This document shows, in pieces, positions 44,591-52,942 of a stretch of DNA of 64,000 nt. Location of the stretch: contig NZ_JSFK01000003.1 of the NCBI RefSeq assembly GCF_000783395.1, forward strand, positions 62,135-126,134. The letters are read 5' to 3'. Within the stretch, counting starts at the first letter, position 1; every line of letters begins with the position of its first letter. Below the pieces are notes generated by a model. That model ran no database searches. It saw only the letters and a list, made by a program, of their open reading frames with translations, and was not told the origin of the DNA. Source of the DNA: Pseudomonas chlororaphis. Its GTDB lineage: Bacteria; Pseudomonadota; Gammaproteobacteria; Pseudomonadales; Pseudomonadaceae. Made by a program: the position numbers and the translations under genes.

Positions 44591-44886
44591 TTCTGGTGGT
44601 CGCGCTGATGATGGCGGTGACTTTCCTGCCACGCGCGCTGCCACTGCAAGTCAACACCGAGCACTGGCCGCCGTTCGTTGCGCGGGCGCTGGAGTACCTG
44701 CCGGTGGCGATCGTCGCTGCGATCAGCCTGACACCCTTGTTGATCAAGGATCAGCACATACAGCTCGATCGCCCGGAATTCTATGCCGCGATTCCGACGT
44801 TGTTATGTGCGTATTTCAGCAAAAACCTCTTTCTCAGTGTGGCGGTTGGGACGGCTGCGTACATTGCGCTCGGCTCGTTCATGTAG
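44569..44886 (+). CDS. azlD: AzlD, branched-chain amino-acid exporter small subunit
   Basis: A 105-aa membrane protein of the AzlD family (TFLILVVALMMAVTFLPRALPLQV, LEYLPVAIVAAISLTPLLI, AYFSKNLFLSVAVGTAAYIALG), about four short helices. The ATG inside azlC gives MPDQTFL and a product of normal length; the frame is open further upstream but only as an azlC shadow. Its last 84 bases overlap, on the opposite strand, the 3' end of a LysR gene. Confidence 0.92.
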   Translation: MPDQTFLILVVALMMAVTFLPRALPLQVNTEHWPPFVARALEYLPVAIVAAISLTPLLIKDQHIQLDRPEFYAAIPTLLCAYFSKNLFLSVAVGTAAYIALGSFM

Positions 44887-45729
44887 CGGCAGATCGACGA
44901 CGTCGCTCAGCGCCTGGCTCGACAACTCCGGATTGTTCACCGCCAGGCGTACTTCAAGGAAATCCTCGAATCCGGGGAAAATCGTCAGGCCGTTCTTCTG
45001 CGCGGCCTCACGCGAAACCATGCCAACTGCGTCCATCTGCGTGATCAGCGACAGCGTCAACGTTTCACTGCACGAATAAACCATGCGTTGACCGTTCTCG
45101 TGATTACCCAGTCCTGCGTCGAGAAAACGCAAAAAGCTGTGGGAATACGGACAATCTTCCGCAGGACGCACCTGAAACTTGTTGCCCAGCAACGTCAGCG
45201 GATCATTCTCCTGACCGCAATGCGCACCGACCACCTGCACCTGCACATCCGGCAGGACAATGCTCGGCAAACCCGGCCGTTGTGGGCCGATCAGCACCGC
45301 AAGGTCAAAGTCTTCGTTCTTCAGCTTGCTGAGGTTTTCCATCGACTCGCCGTAACTGAATTCCATCTGATAATCGGGAAACACCTCGATCAGGCGCCCG
45401 ATCATTCGCCGGTTGAAATCAGCCGCCAAGGTGTTGTTCAACGCTACCTTCAACGTGCGCTGGCCCGGCACTTTCAGTGCCTCGACCTTCTCTTCCATCT
45501 GTCGCGTGGCAATTAGCACTTTGTCCATATACGGCGTCAGCTCAGTGCCTTGCGGCGTTAGCGTCAGCCCTTTGTTGGAACGTCGAAACAAGCGGAAACC
45601 GAACTGCTCTTCGACCTTGTTCAACTGCGCGGCCAACGCCTGCACGGTCAGGCACGAATGCTCGGCTGCGGCCGACAACGAGCCGGTCTGCACGATGCGC
45701 ATGAGGTTGCGTAAGGTTCTGCTATCCAT
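44803..45729 (-). CDS. LysR-family transcriptional regulator
   Basis: A 308-aa LysR regulator: helix-turn-helix at residues 1-60 (LRNLMRIVQTGSLSAAAEHSCLTVQALAAQLNKVEEQFGFRLF) and an effector domain after it. The C-terminal 27 or so residues (RAERNVRSRPNRHTEKEVFAEIRT) lie antisense to azlD and look like an extension past the normal end DVVDLPLHE. It may control the dioxygenase-azlCD operon that it faces, which is inference from position. Confidence 0.9.
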   Translation of the reverse strand: MDSRTLRNLMRIVQTGSLSAAAEHSCLTVQALAAQLNKVEEQFGFRLFRRSNKGLTLTPQGTELTPYMDKVLIATRQMEEKVEALKVPGQRTLKVALNNTLAADFNRRMIGRLIEVFPDYQMEFSYGESMENLSKLKNEDFDLAVLIGPQRPGLPSIVLPDVQVQVVGAHCGQENDPLTLLGNKFQVRPAEDCPYSHSFLRFLDAGLGNHENGQRMVYSCSETLTLSLITQMDAVGMVSREAAQKNGLTIFPGFEDFLEVRLAVNNPELSSQALSDVVDLPLHERAERNVRSRPNRHTEKEVFAEIRT

Positions 45730-46122
45730 GGGTAATGCCCTCTGAAGTGGGCTGGGTATTGTTGTTTACGAGACTGCCGGTCAGGCGCCATATGCTGGCT
45801 ATATTCCTGTACCTGAGCATAGTTGTCGCGGGTTTAGTAGCGAATCGATGTCCTCGCCGATGGCTGGAGGCTGACACAGGATCGGGGTTTTTGGTGACGT
45901 GGGGGTGATGGGGGTCAAAAAAAGTGCTTGGTTTTGGTGCGTAGCGGCGATTTTTCACGGGGAAACGGCTGACAACGTTAGTGGTTTTGGCCTGCGAAAT
46001 ACGTGGATGCGTCTTAGGCGAACTTGCGACCGAGCTGATAGCGGCGACTCGTCAAAGCAGATGAAGTAGCAGTGGGGAGGCATCATGCCTATGTGGCTAC
46101 AGATCTGTGTGAGGTAAGCGAA
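45730..46122. other. Non-coding stretch after the LysR gene
   Basis: About 390 bases with no open frame I trust. It must hold the LysR promoter near 45750-45850. Base composition becomes less GC-rich toward 46 kb, where accessory genes begin. Confidence 0.4.
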
Positions 46123-46350
46123 GTGATTGCATCAAAAGAAGCGGCCGATATGGAGTGCCAAGTTGGCAACAGGCTTCATCACGTTATTGAAATTCAAGAG
46201 CAACCGTCCATTGCACGAATTCCTACGGACAAGACTGCCCAAGCCATGTTGGAAGCACGAACTATTCGGCAGCGGTTCGATTCGGTCGACGAAATGCTCA
46301 AATCCGGTCATATCCGAATCCCAATCAATGGGGAATGTGGTAACCAGTAA
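46123..46350 (+). pseudogene. Probable remnant of a DinJ/RelB-like antitoxin
   Basis: A frame of about 75 codons from a GTG with GAGGT eight bases upstream. The C-terminal part IPTDKTAQAMLEARTIRQRFDSVDEMLK resembles the C-terminal toxin-binding end of DinJ/RelB antitoxins (IPNAET..A..EAR....RF.S.DE.), but the N-terminal ribbon-helix-helix is missing and no toxin gene follows. It may be a decayed antitoxin; it could also be a small unrelated protein. Confidence 0.4.
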
Positions 46351-46426
46351 TACGCTTACGGAGCTTTTTTATCGATTTATTCGTATATGTACTAGTATCA
46401 AAGCAAGACAAATCTGGAGAGGCTCA

Positions 46427-46834
46427 ATGACTACCTCATCCCCAGCCCTCACTCCACGCGAACAACTCGACGCCCCCGAAGCCGGCCGCGTTGCGCTGAA
46501 GTTCTTCTTCAACCTTATGGAGCGTTGGGGCTGCAGCGCAGAGCAGCAACGCACATTACTCGGCGGCGTTGGTAACACCACGTTCTACAAATACAAACAT
46601 CTGCCGAACATACGTCTGCCTAACGACACCCTTGAGCGCATCTCCTACCTGATGGGTATTCACAAGGCGTTGAGCATCATCTTCAGCAACAGCCGCGAGC
46701 GCGCTTACACGTGGGTCAGCAGCCCTAACACGGCGGCGCCGTTCAATGGGCAAACGGCGCTGGATTACATGCTGGCGGGTCGAGTGGTCGATATCGCCGA
46801 TGTGCGTCGCTACCTCGACGGGGTGCGCGGTTGA
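46427..46834 (+). CDS. Xre/MbcA/ParS-type antitoxin of a RES pair
   Basis: A 135-aa antitoxin with an N-terminal helix-turn-helix-like half (FFNLMERWGCSAEQQRTLLGGVGNTTFYKYKHLPNIRLPNDTLERISYLMGI) and a C-terminal DUF2384 toxin-binding half (FNGQTALDYMLAGRVVDIADVRRYLDGVRG). GGAGAGG precedes the ATG. Its TGA overlaps the TTG start of the RES toxin. Such antitoxins neutralise NAD-consuming RES toxins and repress the operon. Confidence 0.92.
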   Translation: MTTSSPALTPREQLDAPEAGRVALKFFFNLMERWGCSAEQQRTLLGGVGNTTFYKYKHLPNIRLPNDTLERISYLMGIHKALSIIFSNSRERAYTWVSSPNTAAPFNGQTALDYMLAGRVVDIADVRRYLDGVRG

Positions 46835-47511
46835 AAGTGCCCGAGATGGCTGATGTGGCGTGGCCGAGAGCCTATCGGATCGTCAACAGCAGCTTCCCGC
46901 CGATTGCGCTGTTCGAAGACGTGCTCGATCCCGAAGATCTGGAAATTGCCTACGCGATTGAAGCACTGACCAATGATCGCCTGATCGAACAGGCCGGCGT
47001 ACTCGCCCGCGTGCGACCCGAAGATCGACTCTCTGGCCCCGGTTCGACTCCGGTGATGGCTGCGTTTACCCACATCGGCAAACGCAGTCGTTTCTGCGAT
47101 GGCACCTTCGGCGTTTACTACGCTGCAAGCAGTCAGGCGGCTGCCATCGCCGAGACCTGTTATCACCAGGAGCGATTTCTTGCGGCGACCCAGGAAGCGG
47201 ATCTTGAGTTGACCATGCGCACTTACGTCAATCGGGTGGTTAAACAGTTGCACGATATCCGCCACGATCACCCCGAGTTGCACAATCCGGATCCTGAGGC
47301 TTACGGGCCGTCTCAGCTATTCGCCCGGCAACTGCGCGAAACCGAGTCGTGGGGACTGCTCTACAACAGCGTTCGCCTGCCGGGCCATGAATGCGTTGCC
47401 GCGTTTCGCCCGCCAGCCGTATCAATCCCCAAGCAGGGCAAGCATTTGCGCTATGTGTGGAGTGCGAGTCAGCAGAAGATTTCGTTTGTGTTTGAGATCA
47501 GTCAGGTCTGA
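46831..47511 (+). CDS. RES-domain toxin
   Basis: A 226-aa RES toxin; characterised members deplete cellular NAD+. Family blocks are AYRIVNSSFPPIALFEDV, DRLSGPGSTPVMAAFTHIG, RFCDGTFGVYYAASSQAAAIAETCYHQERFL with the conserved Tyr and Glu, and a C-terminal EC-AAFRPPAVS segment. The start is a TTG overlapping the antitoxin stop (TTGA); a GTG and an ATG two and five codons later are alternatives. Confidence 0.92.
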   Translation: MKVPEMADVAWPRAYRIVNSSFPPIALFEDVLDPEDLEIAYAIEALTNDRLIEQAGVLARVRPEDRLSGPGSTPVMAAFTHIGKRSRFCDGTFGVYYAASSQAAAIAETCYHQERFLAATQEADLELTMRTYVNRVVKQLHDIRHDHPELHNPDPEAYGPSQLFARQLRETESWGLLYNSVRLPGHECVAAFRPPAVSIPKQGKHLRYVWSASQQKISFVFEISQV

Positions 47512-47520
47512 AACGCAAAA

Positions 47521-47540
47521 GCCCTCGCATCGGCGAGGGC
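47521..47540 (-). terminator. Terminator hairpin between convergent genes
   Basis: GCCCTCGC and GCGAGGGC pair; read on the minus strand the stem is followed by TTTTGCG. It fits the end of the 47554-47835 gene and perhaps also of the RES operon. Confidence 0.7.
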
Positions 47541-47553
47541 CTGACACCGGCGT

Positions 47554-47835
47554 TTACATCAACGGCTTGTCCGGCGGCGCATCCATCACTTTGACTACAT
47601 CATCGATCAGCGCTTTGCTCAATTCCTGCAAATACTGCGAGGCATAGGCGTGAAGATCAGGATCGCGCGAGACTGAAGTGTCCGCAGTGAGTAGTCGAGA
47701 GATGTGAAGCAAGTGTGAGGCGTGGGAAAGGGCGGCGATTACCGGCACACCACGGTTGGTGCGGAACATCGCTTGATTGGATTGAAAGGAAAAGTGGGTG
47801 AGGCCGAGGGTTTTCAGATCTTGAGAGTTGGTCAT
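47554..47835 (-). CDS. DUF3077-like small protein
   Basis: A 93-aa protein. FSFQSNQAMFRTNRGVPVIAALSHASHLLHISRLL and YLQELSKALIDDVVKVM fit my recollection of the DUF3077 family, small Pseudomonas proteins of unknown function that are often present in several copies. AGGTGAAG precedes the ATG. No membrane segment or signal peptide. Confidence 0.7.
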   Translation of the reverse strand: MTNSQDLKTLGLTHFSFQSNQAMFRTNRGVPVIAALSHASHLLHISRLLTADTSVSRDPDLHAYASQYLQELSKALIDDVVKVMDAPPDKPLM

Positions 47836-48012
47836 TTCGCTTCACCTACCGGTCGGAAGGGCGGACGTGAAGTGGCCGGTGTTGTTGACGGGTGGACTGC
47901 GGATGGATCAATGGCTGTCATTTGTGAACTTCCTGTATCAAATGAGAGCTGCGTTTTGTCGGTCATGACTTGTCCTTAGCCTTTTCTAAGCAACAAAACG
48001 AGGAGATCAGCA

Positions 48013-48192
48013 ATGGTCGATGAACTGGAGCAATTCCAGCAGGACTTACTGGAGTCTGTACGTCAGATGAAGGCCGGTGAGGCCGCGCGCGTAACGCAGA
48101 TGCCGCTCTCTGCGGCGAAGGAACAAAGCGTCGAGGCATCAAGCACTCTTCACTGGGAAACCGCGTTGCCATTGACTCCGCCGGTTCAGTGA
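48013..48192 (+). pseudogene. Truncated XRE-type antitoxin fragment
   Basis: A 59-codon frame with a good ribosome-binding site (GAGGAG). Its start VDELEQFQQDLLESVRQMKAGEAARVTQ matches the N-terminal extension that precedes the helix-turn-helix in HigA/NadS antitoxins, but the helix-turn-helix is gone. The frame runs straight into DNA that on the other strand is homologous to the start of the ATPase at 57050-58207, so the gene was cut by a deletion or insertion near 48167. Confidence 0.6.
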
Positions 48193-48211
48193 GCTGAGAA
48201 ACGCTGCTCAT
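48167..48211 (-). pseudogene. Relic of the 5' end of the tRNA-proximal ATPase gene
   Basis: On the minus strand ATG starts MSSVSQLTEPAESMA, aligning with MSSIFQRPELAESMA of the intact ATPase at 57050-58207; similarity stops right after. The upstream bases, including ATTACACCTTTTTATG and CCATAATTATTGC, are also shared, and the distance from this ATG to the tRNA fragment (243 bases) is the same as in the intact copy (244 bases). Confidence 0.8.
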
Positions 48212-48652
48212 GCAATTACACCTTTTTATGGGCAAGCCATAATTATTGCCAGTTCATAATTTGGCATAAAAGCGGAAATTCGGGCGTTTTGGGCAAAAGC
48301 CGTGCTTTGTGGGAGAAGGACGTCTGGCGTTTAGATCGACGTGTGCAGAGGAGAGGCGCTATTTCTACTGAAGCTGGAACACGGCTAAAAAATATATACA
48401 CCCACAAACAACAAAGCCCCTGCATTTCTGCAGGGGCTTCGTTTTGTATGGTGCGGCACCAGGAGTCGAACTATTGTGCAGGTACATGATTTAAAAATAT
48501 TATTATTTTTGGCATGGTTACGTACCTCTAAAAGTACCCTAATAGACCGACTTTCAGCCCGGGATTATAAGATCTAATTTCAGCTAGTTGAAATTACTGT
48601 GTAGAAGTCTCAGGCTAAATAGGTAATGGTTATCGCGTAAAGTAAAATATAT
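48193..48652. other. Scar region and left island end
   Basis: Holds the ATPase 5' relic, its upstream region, a copy of the tRNA-Thr terminator (48415-48438, identical 10-bp stem) and an 18-base tRNA 3'-end fragment, followed by about 180 AT-rich bases without a believable gene, before the HNH nuclease stop. Confidence 0.75.
48454..48471. repeat. attachment-site repeat, left (tRNA-Thr 3' fragment)
   Basis: CGGCACCAGGAGTCGAAC is identical to 58451-58468 within tRNA-Thr. Outside it, left-hand similarity continues (GTTTTGTATGGTG and the terminator) while to the right the sequence departs from the tRNA (TATTGTGCAGG). One C is missing in the acceptor segment relative to the intact tRNA. Confidence 0.85.
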
Positions 48653-49726
48653 TTATATTTTTTTGAGTGCGGCGATAAAATTATGCATTCGATCTGATTC
48701 TAATGGATGATTTAACTCCGTCTCGACTAACTCAAAAAAATCCGTCTTAAGCCGAGCAATCGCTGGGAGGGTCTCAAATGCGCAGGTTTTTTTGAATTTT
48801 CTTATTGCATTTATTGCTGAATCTCTATCTGATATGTCGAAGTCGTTTTCGTACGCATAATGGATATACTGTTCAAGCCAAGTTTTATATTGTTTTTCAA
48901 GTATATTTATCCGGTAACGTTGCTCAATCTTGAATACGCGCTGCCAATTCCGTGATTTAGCGTCGGGATTGAATGTCAATCTCCAAGTAGGCCCTCTTCC
49001 ATCGCCAGGTAATAGAACTGTGCCGTTTAGAGATATGGTGACATGTTCGTCTGCGTAAGGATCCATGCACTCGGCTTTTCGATCTAACTCATCCAATAAG
49101 ATATCATTAGCACCTTTATAGGATCGATTACATATTGTTCCCATGGCTGTAAGGTTTAGGAGGTTTGCGCCTGCGAACGGATACTTAGATACGGCTAAGT
49201 AATGGTCTAGATCAGGATCAACAAGATCGGGGTCGGGAGCTTCTAAAAGTTCTAATCCACAAAACGGACAGCAGCCATTTTCTAGATGCGAATAAACAAT
49301 TTTGTGGTAGTCAGCTCGAATTGTAAGGGTAGAGCCTGGTGTCCTGAGATCTGAAAGCTTCCCAAAAGCATATTCAAATAAGGCCCTAGTAGCCTTATGA
49401 ACTGCAGGAAGGGTCTCTGCTATGCTAGGGCAAGTCGTATTTATAGAATATAGGCCAGGAAAGTGATTCTGCCCCGATAATGCTGCTAGTATCAGATCGT
49501 GTTGCTGCGCTTCCAAATTTCGGCACTCATCCAGGAACGCATTGTAAAGTTCCACAAATTTCCTTCCACGAGAGAACTCCTCTTGGTAGATATCCGGAAT
49601 TGTCTCGTGAAATACAAGTGGCTCGTTCCCCTGCTGAAACGCTTCTAATGCTGTTTGAAGCACACTGAGCAAGGTTGTGCTGATCCAATTATTAGCTGTG
49701 GCGGCGATTGGGTAAGTGAAAAGCAT
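48653..49726 (-). CDS. HNH-type nuclease of the HsdMS-AAA block
   Basis: A 357-aa predicted nuclease. The core is CCPFCGLELLEAPDPDLVDPDLDHYLAVSKYPFAGANLLNLTAMGTICNRSYKG: C153/C156 knuckle, catalytic D174-H175, N188, and C199-N200-K204. The first Cys of the second zinc knuckle seems replaced (G196), so zinc binding may differ from classical HNH. About 145 helical residues precede the core and 130 follow. It starts one base after the AAA ATPase stop, hence translational coupling. ATPase-HNH pairing recalls the Septu PtuA-PtuB defence pair, but here it is joined to HsdM-HsdS. Codon use is AT-rich. Confidence 0.8.
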   Translation of the reverse strand: MLFTYPIAATANNWISTTLLSVLQTALEAFQQGNEPLVFHETIPDIYQEEFSRGRKFVELYNAFLDECRNLEAQQHDLILAALSGQNHFPGLYSINTTCPSIAETLPAVHKATRALFEYAFGKLSDLRTPGSTLTIRADYHKIVYSHLENGCCPFCGLELLEAPDPDLVDPDLDHYLAVSKYPFAGANLLNLTAMGTICNRSYKGANDILLDELDRKAECMDPYADEHVTISLNGTVLLPGDGRGPTWRLTFNPDAKSRNWQRVFKIEQRYRINILEKQYKTWLEQYIHYAYENDFDISDRDSAINAIRKFKKTCAFETLPAIARLKTDFFELVETELNHPLESDRMHNFIAALKKI

Positions 49727-49727
49727 T

Positions 49728-51329
49728 TTAGTTCTTTCTTTTCAATTCAAACAGATGATCTGCGAGCAGTGCTTTTTCAACTGATGAGCCAATACGTGGC
49801 ATTTCTCGTTCAATTTCTTCGGCCGAAGCAGTTCTTTTAAGCTCTTCTATTTTCTCTCGAGCTAACTCCGAAATGGGAGGGTCAACACGAAAGCAATGAC
49901 TCAGAATCGAATCATAAGTTGCACCAAATGTTTCTATTTCGGGTTTGCAAGCAGAGAGTGTCTCATCTTCTTTGGTGAAAATTCTTATCTGCTCTCGGTG
50001 CATATCTGATGGCACGAATGGCGCATGGGTGGTAAGAATGAACTCTTGTTCTCCCAACCCTTGTACAGGTAGCTCTGTAAGCCTTGTAATAAGTTTTGCA
50101 CGCCACTGTGGATTAAAGTGCGATTCAGGCTCATCTAAAAGAAATAAGGTGTTGCTTGCTCTAAACATCGCAATAATACCAAAAATTTGCGCCTGCTGAT
50201 GTTCTCCATCGGATAGGGAAACGTAATCAACATTGGATGTACTACCGGAAGTTGAGGCTTTATGGAATCGCACCTCCTCTATCTTGAAAACTTTCATCTC
50301 GTCCTGAGGTTCGGGCAGTCTCGACGCGAATTTTCGAGTATTGATGTTTTTGCGTACGCGCTCTCTGGCGCTTTTGGGAATCATCAAATCGTTTAGCATC
50401 GCAAGCTTGTGAAGTGAACGATATAAATCTGCTGCAGTTTCCCAGAAGGATCCAAAGGCCTTCCTGTTCTCATCGTTTACGAAGTAGTCAAGCGTATAAA
50501 TTTCATTATTGGGTTCGTACTCCCAGCAAGTTGCAGATTTGCAGAGTTGCTCGATATAACGTTCCAATTCATCGGTTAGCTGAACACCTTTTCGATTAGG
50601 GTTCTTTCCTCGAATTTTCGGAGCTTTGGGATGATTGAGCTGTATTACTAATCGGAAAGAATGAAGTGCGGAGAGATTGGCATGTTTTACTAGTTCATGC
50701 CGAAGCTTATCTGATCCAAGTGTGACATTTGAGACTAGAACTTCTAGATGAGTTGAGTAATCCAGCATAACTAAACGATTGTTTGGAACAACTTTTTTAG
50801 CGTTGGTTCTTGCTGCTGATGTAACGGAGGACGCATAACCTGAGCGGCTAAAATAAAACGGAAGGCTGAGAGTTTCGTTGTCCCCAGAGGTATATGCAAC
50901 GATCAGTGGCGGAAGGTAGACGCCGAATTCAGGCGCGCTATTGTTCAAAATAATATCGTATTCACTTCCGACTTTTACCTCCATTATAATTTTTCCAATT
51001 CGTCCGGAAGTTTCTCTGCTTCTGCTTAGCCTAACTCGCTTTACTTCACCATTGTTTAGCGTAACTTCATAGATTATTTCAAATAATAGCTCTGGGTTAG
51101 CCGCTGTCATTTCTTCCGAAGGGCTATGTTCATGCCAAGCTGCTTGGAAAATTTCCGCGAGTATTTGGAGGAATTGCGACTTTCCCGTCCCGTTCTTGCC
51201 TAGGAGGCAGACGGGTAAGAACTCCGCATCACCCTCACTATTTCTAGGGCGAAGTAGTTCTATATCCATTCCATCAAGTAGTCCACCGCAGCTTGCCGCC
51301 TCGGAAATTTTTATCCTAATGATCCGCAT
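49728..51329 (-). CDS. ABC/Rad50-like AAA ATPase of the HsdMS block
   Basis: A 533-aa ATPase. It has Walker A G44KNGTGKS51, an ABC signature at L372SDGE376, Walker B LFLLDEPESHFNP (D399, E400) and an H-loop His435 in ILTTHAPFVP, i.e. the OLD/Rad50/AAA_21 class that dimerises over ATP. A 320-residue insertion separates Walker A from the signature. It overlaps the hsdS stop by one base (TGATG). I recall an NCBI family named restriction system-associated AAA ATPase that fits this setting. Likely partner is the HNH protein one base downstream. Confidence 0.88.
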   Translation of the reverse strand: MRIIRIKISEAASCGGLLDGMDIELLRPRNSEGDAEFLPVCLLGKNGTGKSQFLQILAEIFQAAWHEHSPSEEMTAANPELLFEIIYEVTLNNGEVKRVRLSRSRETSGRIGKIIMEVKVGSEYDIILNNSAPEFGVYLPPLIVAYTSGDNETLSLPFYFSRSGYASSVTSAARTNAKKVVPNNRLVMLDYSTHLEVLVSNVTLGSDKLRHELVKHANLSALHSFRLVIQLNHPKAPKIRGKNPNRKGVQLTDELERYIEQLCKSATCWEYEPNNEIYTLDYFVNDENRKAFGSFWETAADLYRSLHKLAMLNDLMIPKSARERVRKNINTRKFASRLPEPQDEMKVFKIEEVRFHKASTSGSTSNVDYVSLSDGEHQQAQIFGIIAMFRASNTLFLLDEPESHFNPQWRAKLITRLTELPVQGLGEQEFILTTHAPFVPSDMHREQIRIFTKEDETLSACKPEIETFGATYDSILSHCFRVDPPISELAREKIEELKRTASAEEIEREMPRIGSSVEKALLADHLFELKRKN

Positions 51330-52942
51330 CAGGCTCGCTTCCTAATTATCATAGCAGAGCTTGTTTCTTCAAATACCTGTTGTAGTTGAGGACTTTTACC
51401 CGATAAAAACGCGAAAACTGCATCCTTTAGGTCTTCATAATTTCCAGGGAACTCCTTCCTCAACTCTTGAAAATTAATACCCTCGACTGGCCATTGCTCT
51501 AGTTTTATAGTCAGGAACTCTGTGGCAGTTGACATGACCGTCTCTCGCTTGGTTTTTCCGTGTTTTTTCTGTGGTATAGACTCGCGCTTAGCTTGCATGC
51601 GTTTTAGCAGAGCACTCGCTGGTTCGTCATTTTTGTCTTGCGGCACGAGATCACCACTAAGGGCTTTTGCAAGAATAGATTCATCTAATTTTTCCGCCAG
51701 CTCTAAGGTGCGGTTCACGTGAACAGATAGCTGTTCGATATTTGCGAAGGCAGATTTTATGAGGTGAACTATCTCGTGTTGTTCAGCCTCTGGGGGCAAC
51801 GGTACAGGATATTTGGCTAGGCCCGCTCGTCCAATGTGCTGTATATGAACTCCTTGCGAGCGTGAGGCGAAGCCTCCATTCATTGCAGTGAATAGGAAGT
51901 AGAAGTACAAATACTCAGATGTGCAGAGCTGAGGTTGAACGCGCAAAATAGTGTTTTGATAACAACAGTTCGGAATTTCACCCCGCCATATCGCTGGCTT
52001 GCCGACTTCTCGCGCACTCCCAGATCCTTCATTTAACAAAACGTCGCCGATAGCTAGTTTGAAGCGCTCAAAGTCGGCGTCTTCAAAATTCATTTCTTTA
52101 ATGTCAGTTGTGTTGACACCCTGCCATGTAATGTTCGCAGATCTGATGTAGGGGCGCATAGACGAGCCAGTGTGATTGTCTGGCGAGCGCTGACGCCCTA
52201 ACCCAACATGGCCTATTTGATCGGTGCGATACCAGCTCCAAGAATCGGGGATGGGCCATAGGGCTATCAGAGGAGCTGAATTAGATGCTGGCATATTGTC
52301 GAGAGAGACTTGCTTGCGAGATGTCAGCCTGCCCTCGAATGCGCATTTCAACGTATTAATTTTAAATTGTTCGATTAGCTTTTGAATTTTTGAAAGCTCA
52401 GATCGTGCACGAAATGATTTCGCTTGCAGCGCATCGAGTTTGGCTACGATACGTTTTTGTTCGGCTAACGGAGGGAGTGGCAAACTAAATCCCTCAATCA
52501 TCGCTTTCGTCAAAGCTTGGCGGGTTGCCCCATAATTTTCCTGGTTTATAAAGTTCTGCATTGCAGGAGAAGCCAAGAAGCTTCTAACGTATTGCGGCAC
52601 CACTCCTTCAATCAATCGAATGATGCTAACGTGTTGATTAACGCGTGCGCCGTCATAGCGCGAAGGCGCAACAGTTACTCTACCGATAGATGCACCTGTG
52701 ATATTCAAGAGAACATCACCTTCTTCTACGATCACATTATCTAATTTTGCAGCTTGTTGCGGGTCGATATACGCCAAACCTTTCTCTCGAACTCCATCAA
52801 AGTGAATGTTCAAGGAGCGGATTAATGGTACTCCAGAAGTTTTGTAAGATTGCTCTCCTCCTTTGGGAGTAGCCCCACTTCCAATCTTCGTGGTTATCTT
52901 GCCAAGCTCGACCTTTACCCATCCTGTTTGCAGTTTGGTCAT
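51329..52942 (-). CDS. hsdS: HsdS, type I restriction specificity subunit
   Basis: DNA-recognition subunit of a type I modification enzyme. The 537-aa product has two target-recognition domains each followed by a conserved helix: first WVKVELGKITTKIGSGATPKGG..PLIRSLNIHFDG, then LPPLAEQKRIVAKLDALQAKSFRARSEL; second SWSWYRTDQIGHVGLG..YIRSANITWQG, then LPPEAEQHEIVHLIKSAFANIEQL. A C-terminal extension of about 100 residues (from LSGDLVPQDKNDEPASALLKRMQAK) is common in longer HsdS. It overlaps hsdM by four bases. Confidence 0.94.
   Translation of the reverse strand: MTKLQTGWVKVELGKITTKIGSGATPKGGEQSYKTSGVPLIRSLNIHFDGVREKGLAYIDPQQAAKLDNVIVEEGDVLLNITGASIGRVTVAPSRYDGARVNQHVSIIRLIEGVVPQYVRSFLASPAMQNFINQENYGATRQALTKAMIEGFSLPLPPLAEQKRIVAKLDALQAKSFRARSELSKIQKLIEQFKINTLKCAFEGRLTSRKQVSLDNMPASNSAPLIALWPIPDSWSWYRTDQIGHVGLGRQRSPDNHTGSSMRPYIRSANITWQGVNTTDIKEMNFEDADFERFKLAIGDVLLNEGSGSAREVGKPAIWRGEIPNCCYQNTILRVQPQLCTSEYLYFYFLFTAMNGGFASRSQGVHIQHIGRAGLAKYPVPLPPEAEQHEIVHLIKSAFANIEQLSVHVNRTLELAEKLDESILAKALSGDLVPQDKNDEPASALLKRMQAKRESIPQKKHGKTKRETVMSTATEFLTIKLEQWPVEGINFQELRKEFPGNYEDLKDAVFAFLSGKSPQLQQVFEETSSAMIIRKRA

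Noticed and set aside
48653-51329. Calling the ATPase-HNH pair simply Septu (PtuAB)
   Set aside because: The architecture is similar, but the HNH second zinc knuckle differs and the pair is fused in one operon with hsdMS; without a profile search the name would be too strong.
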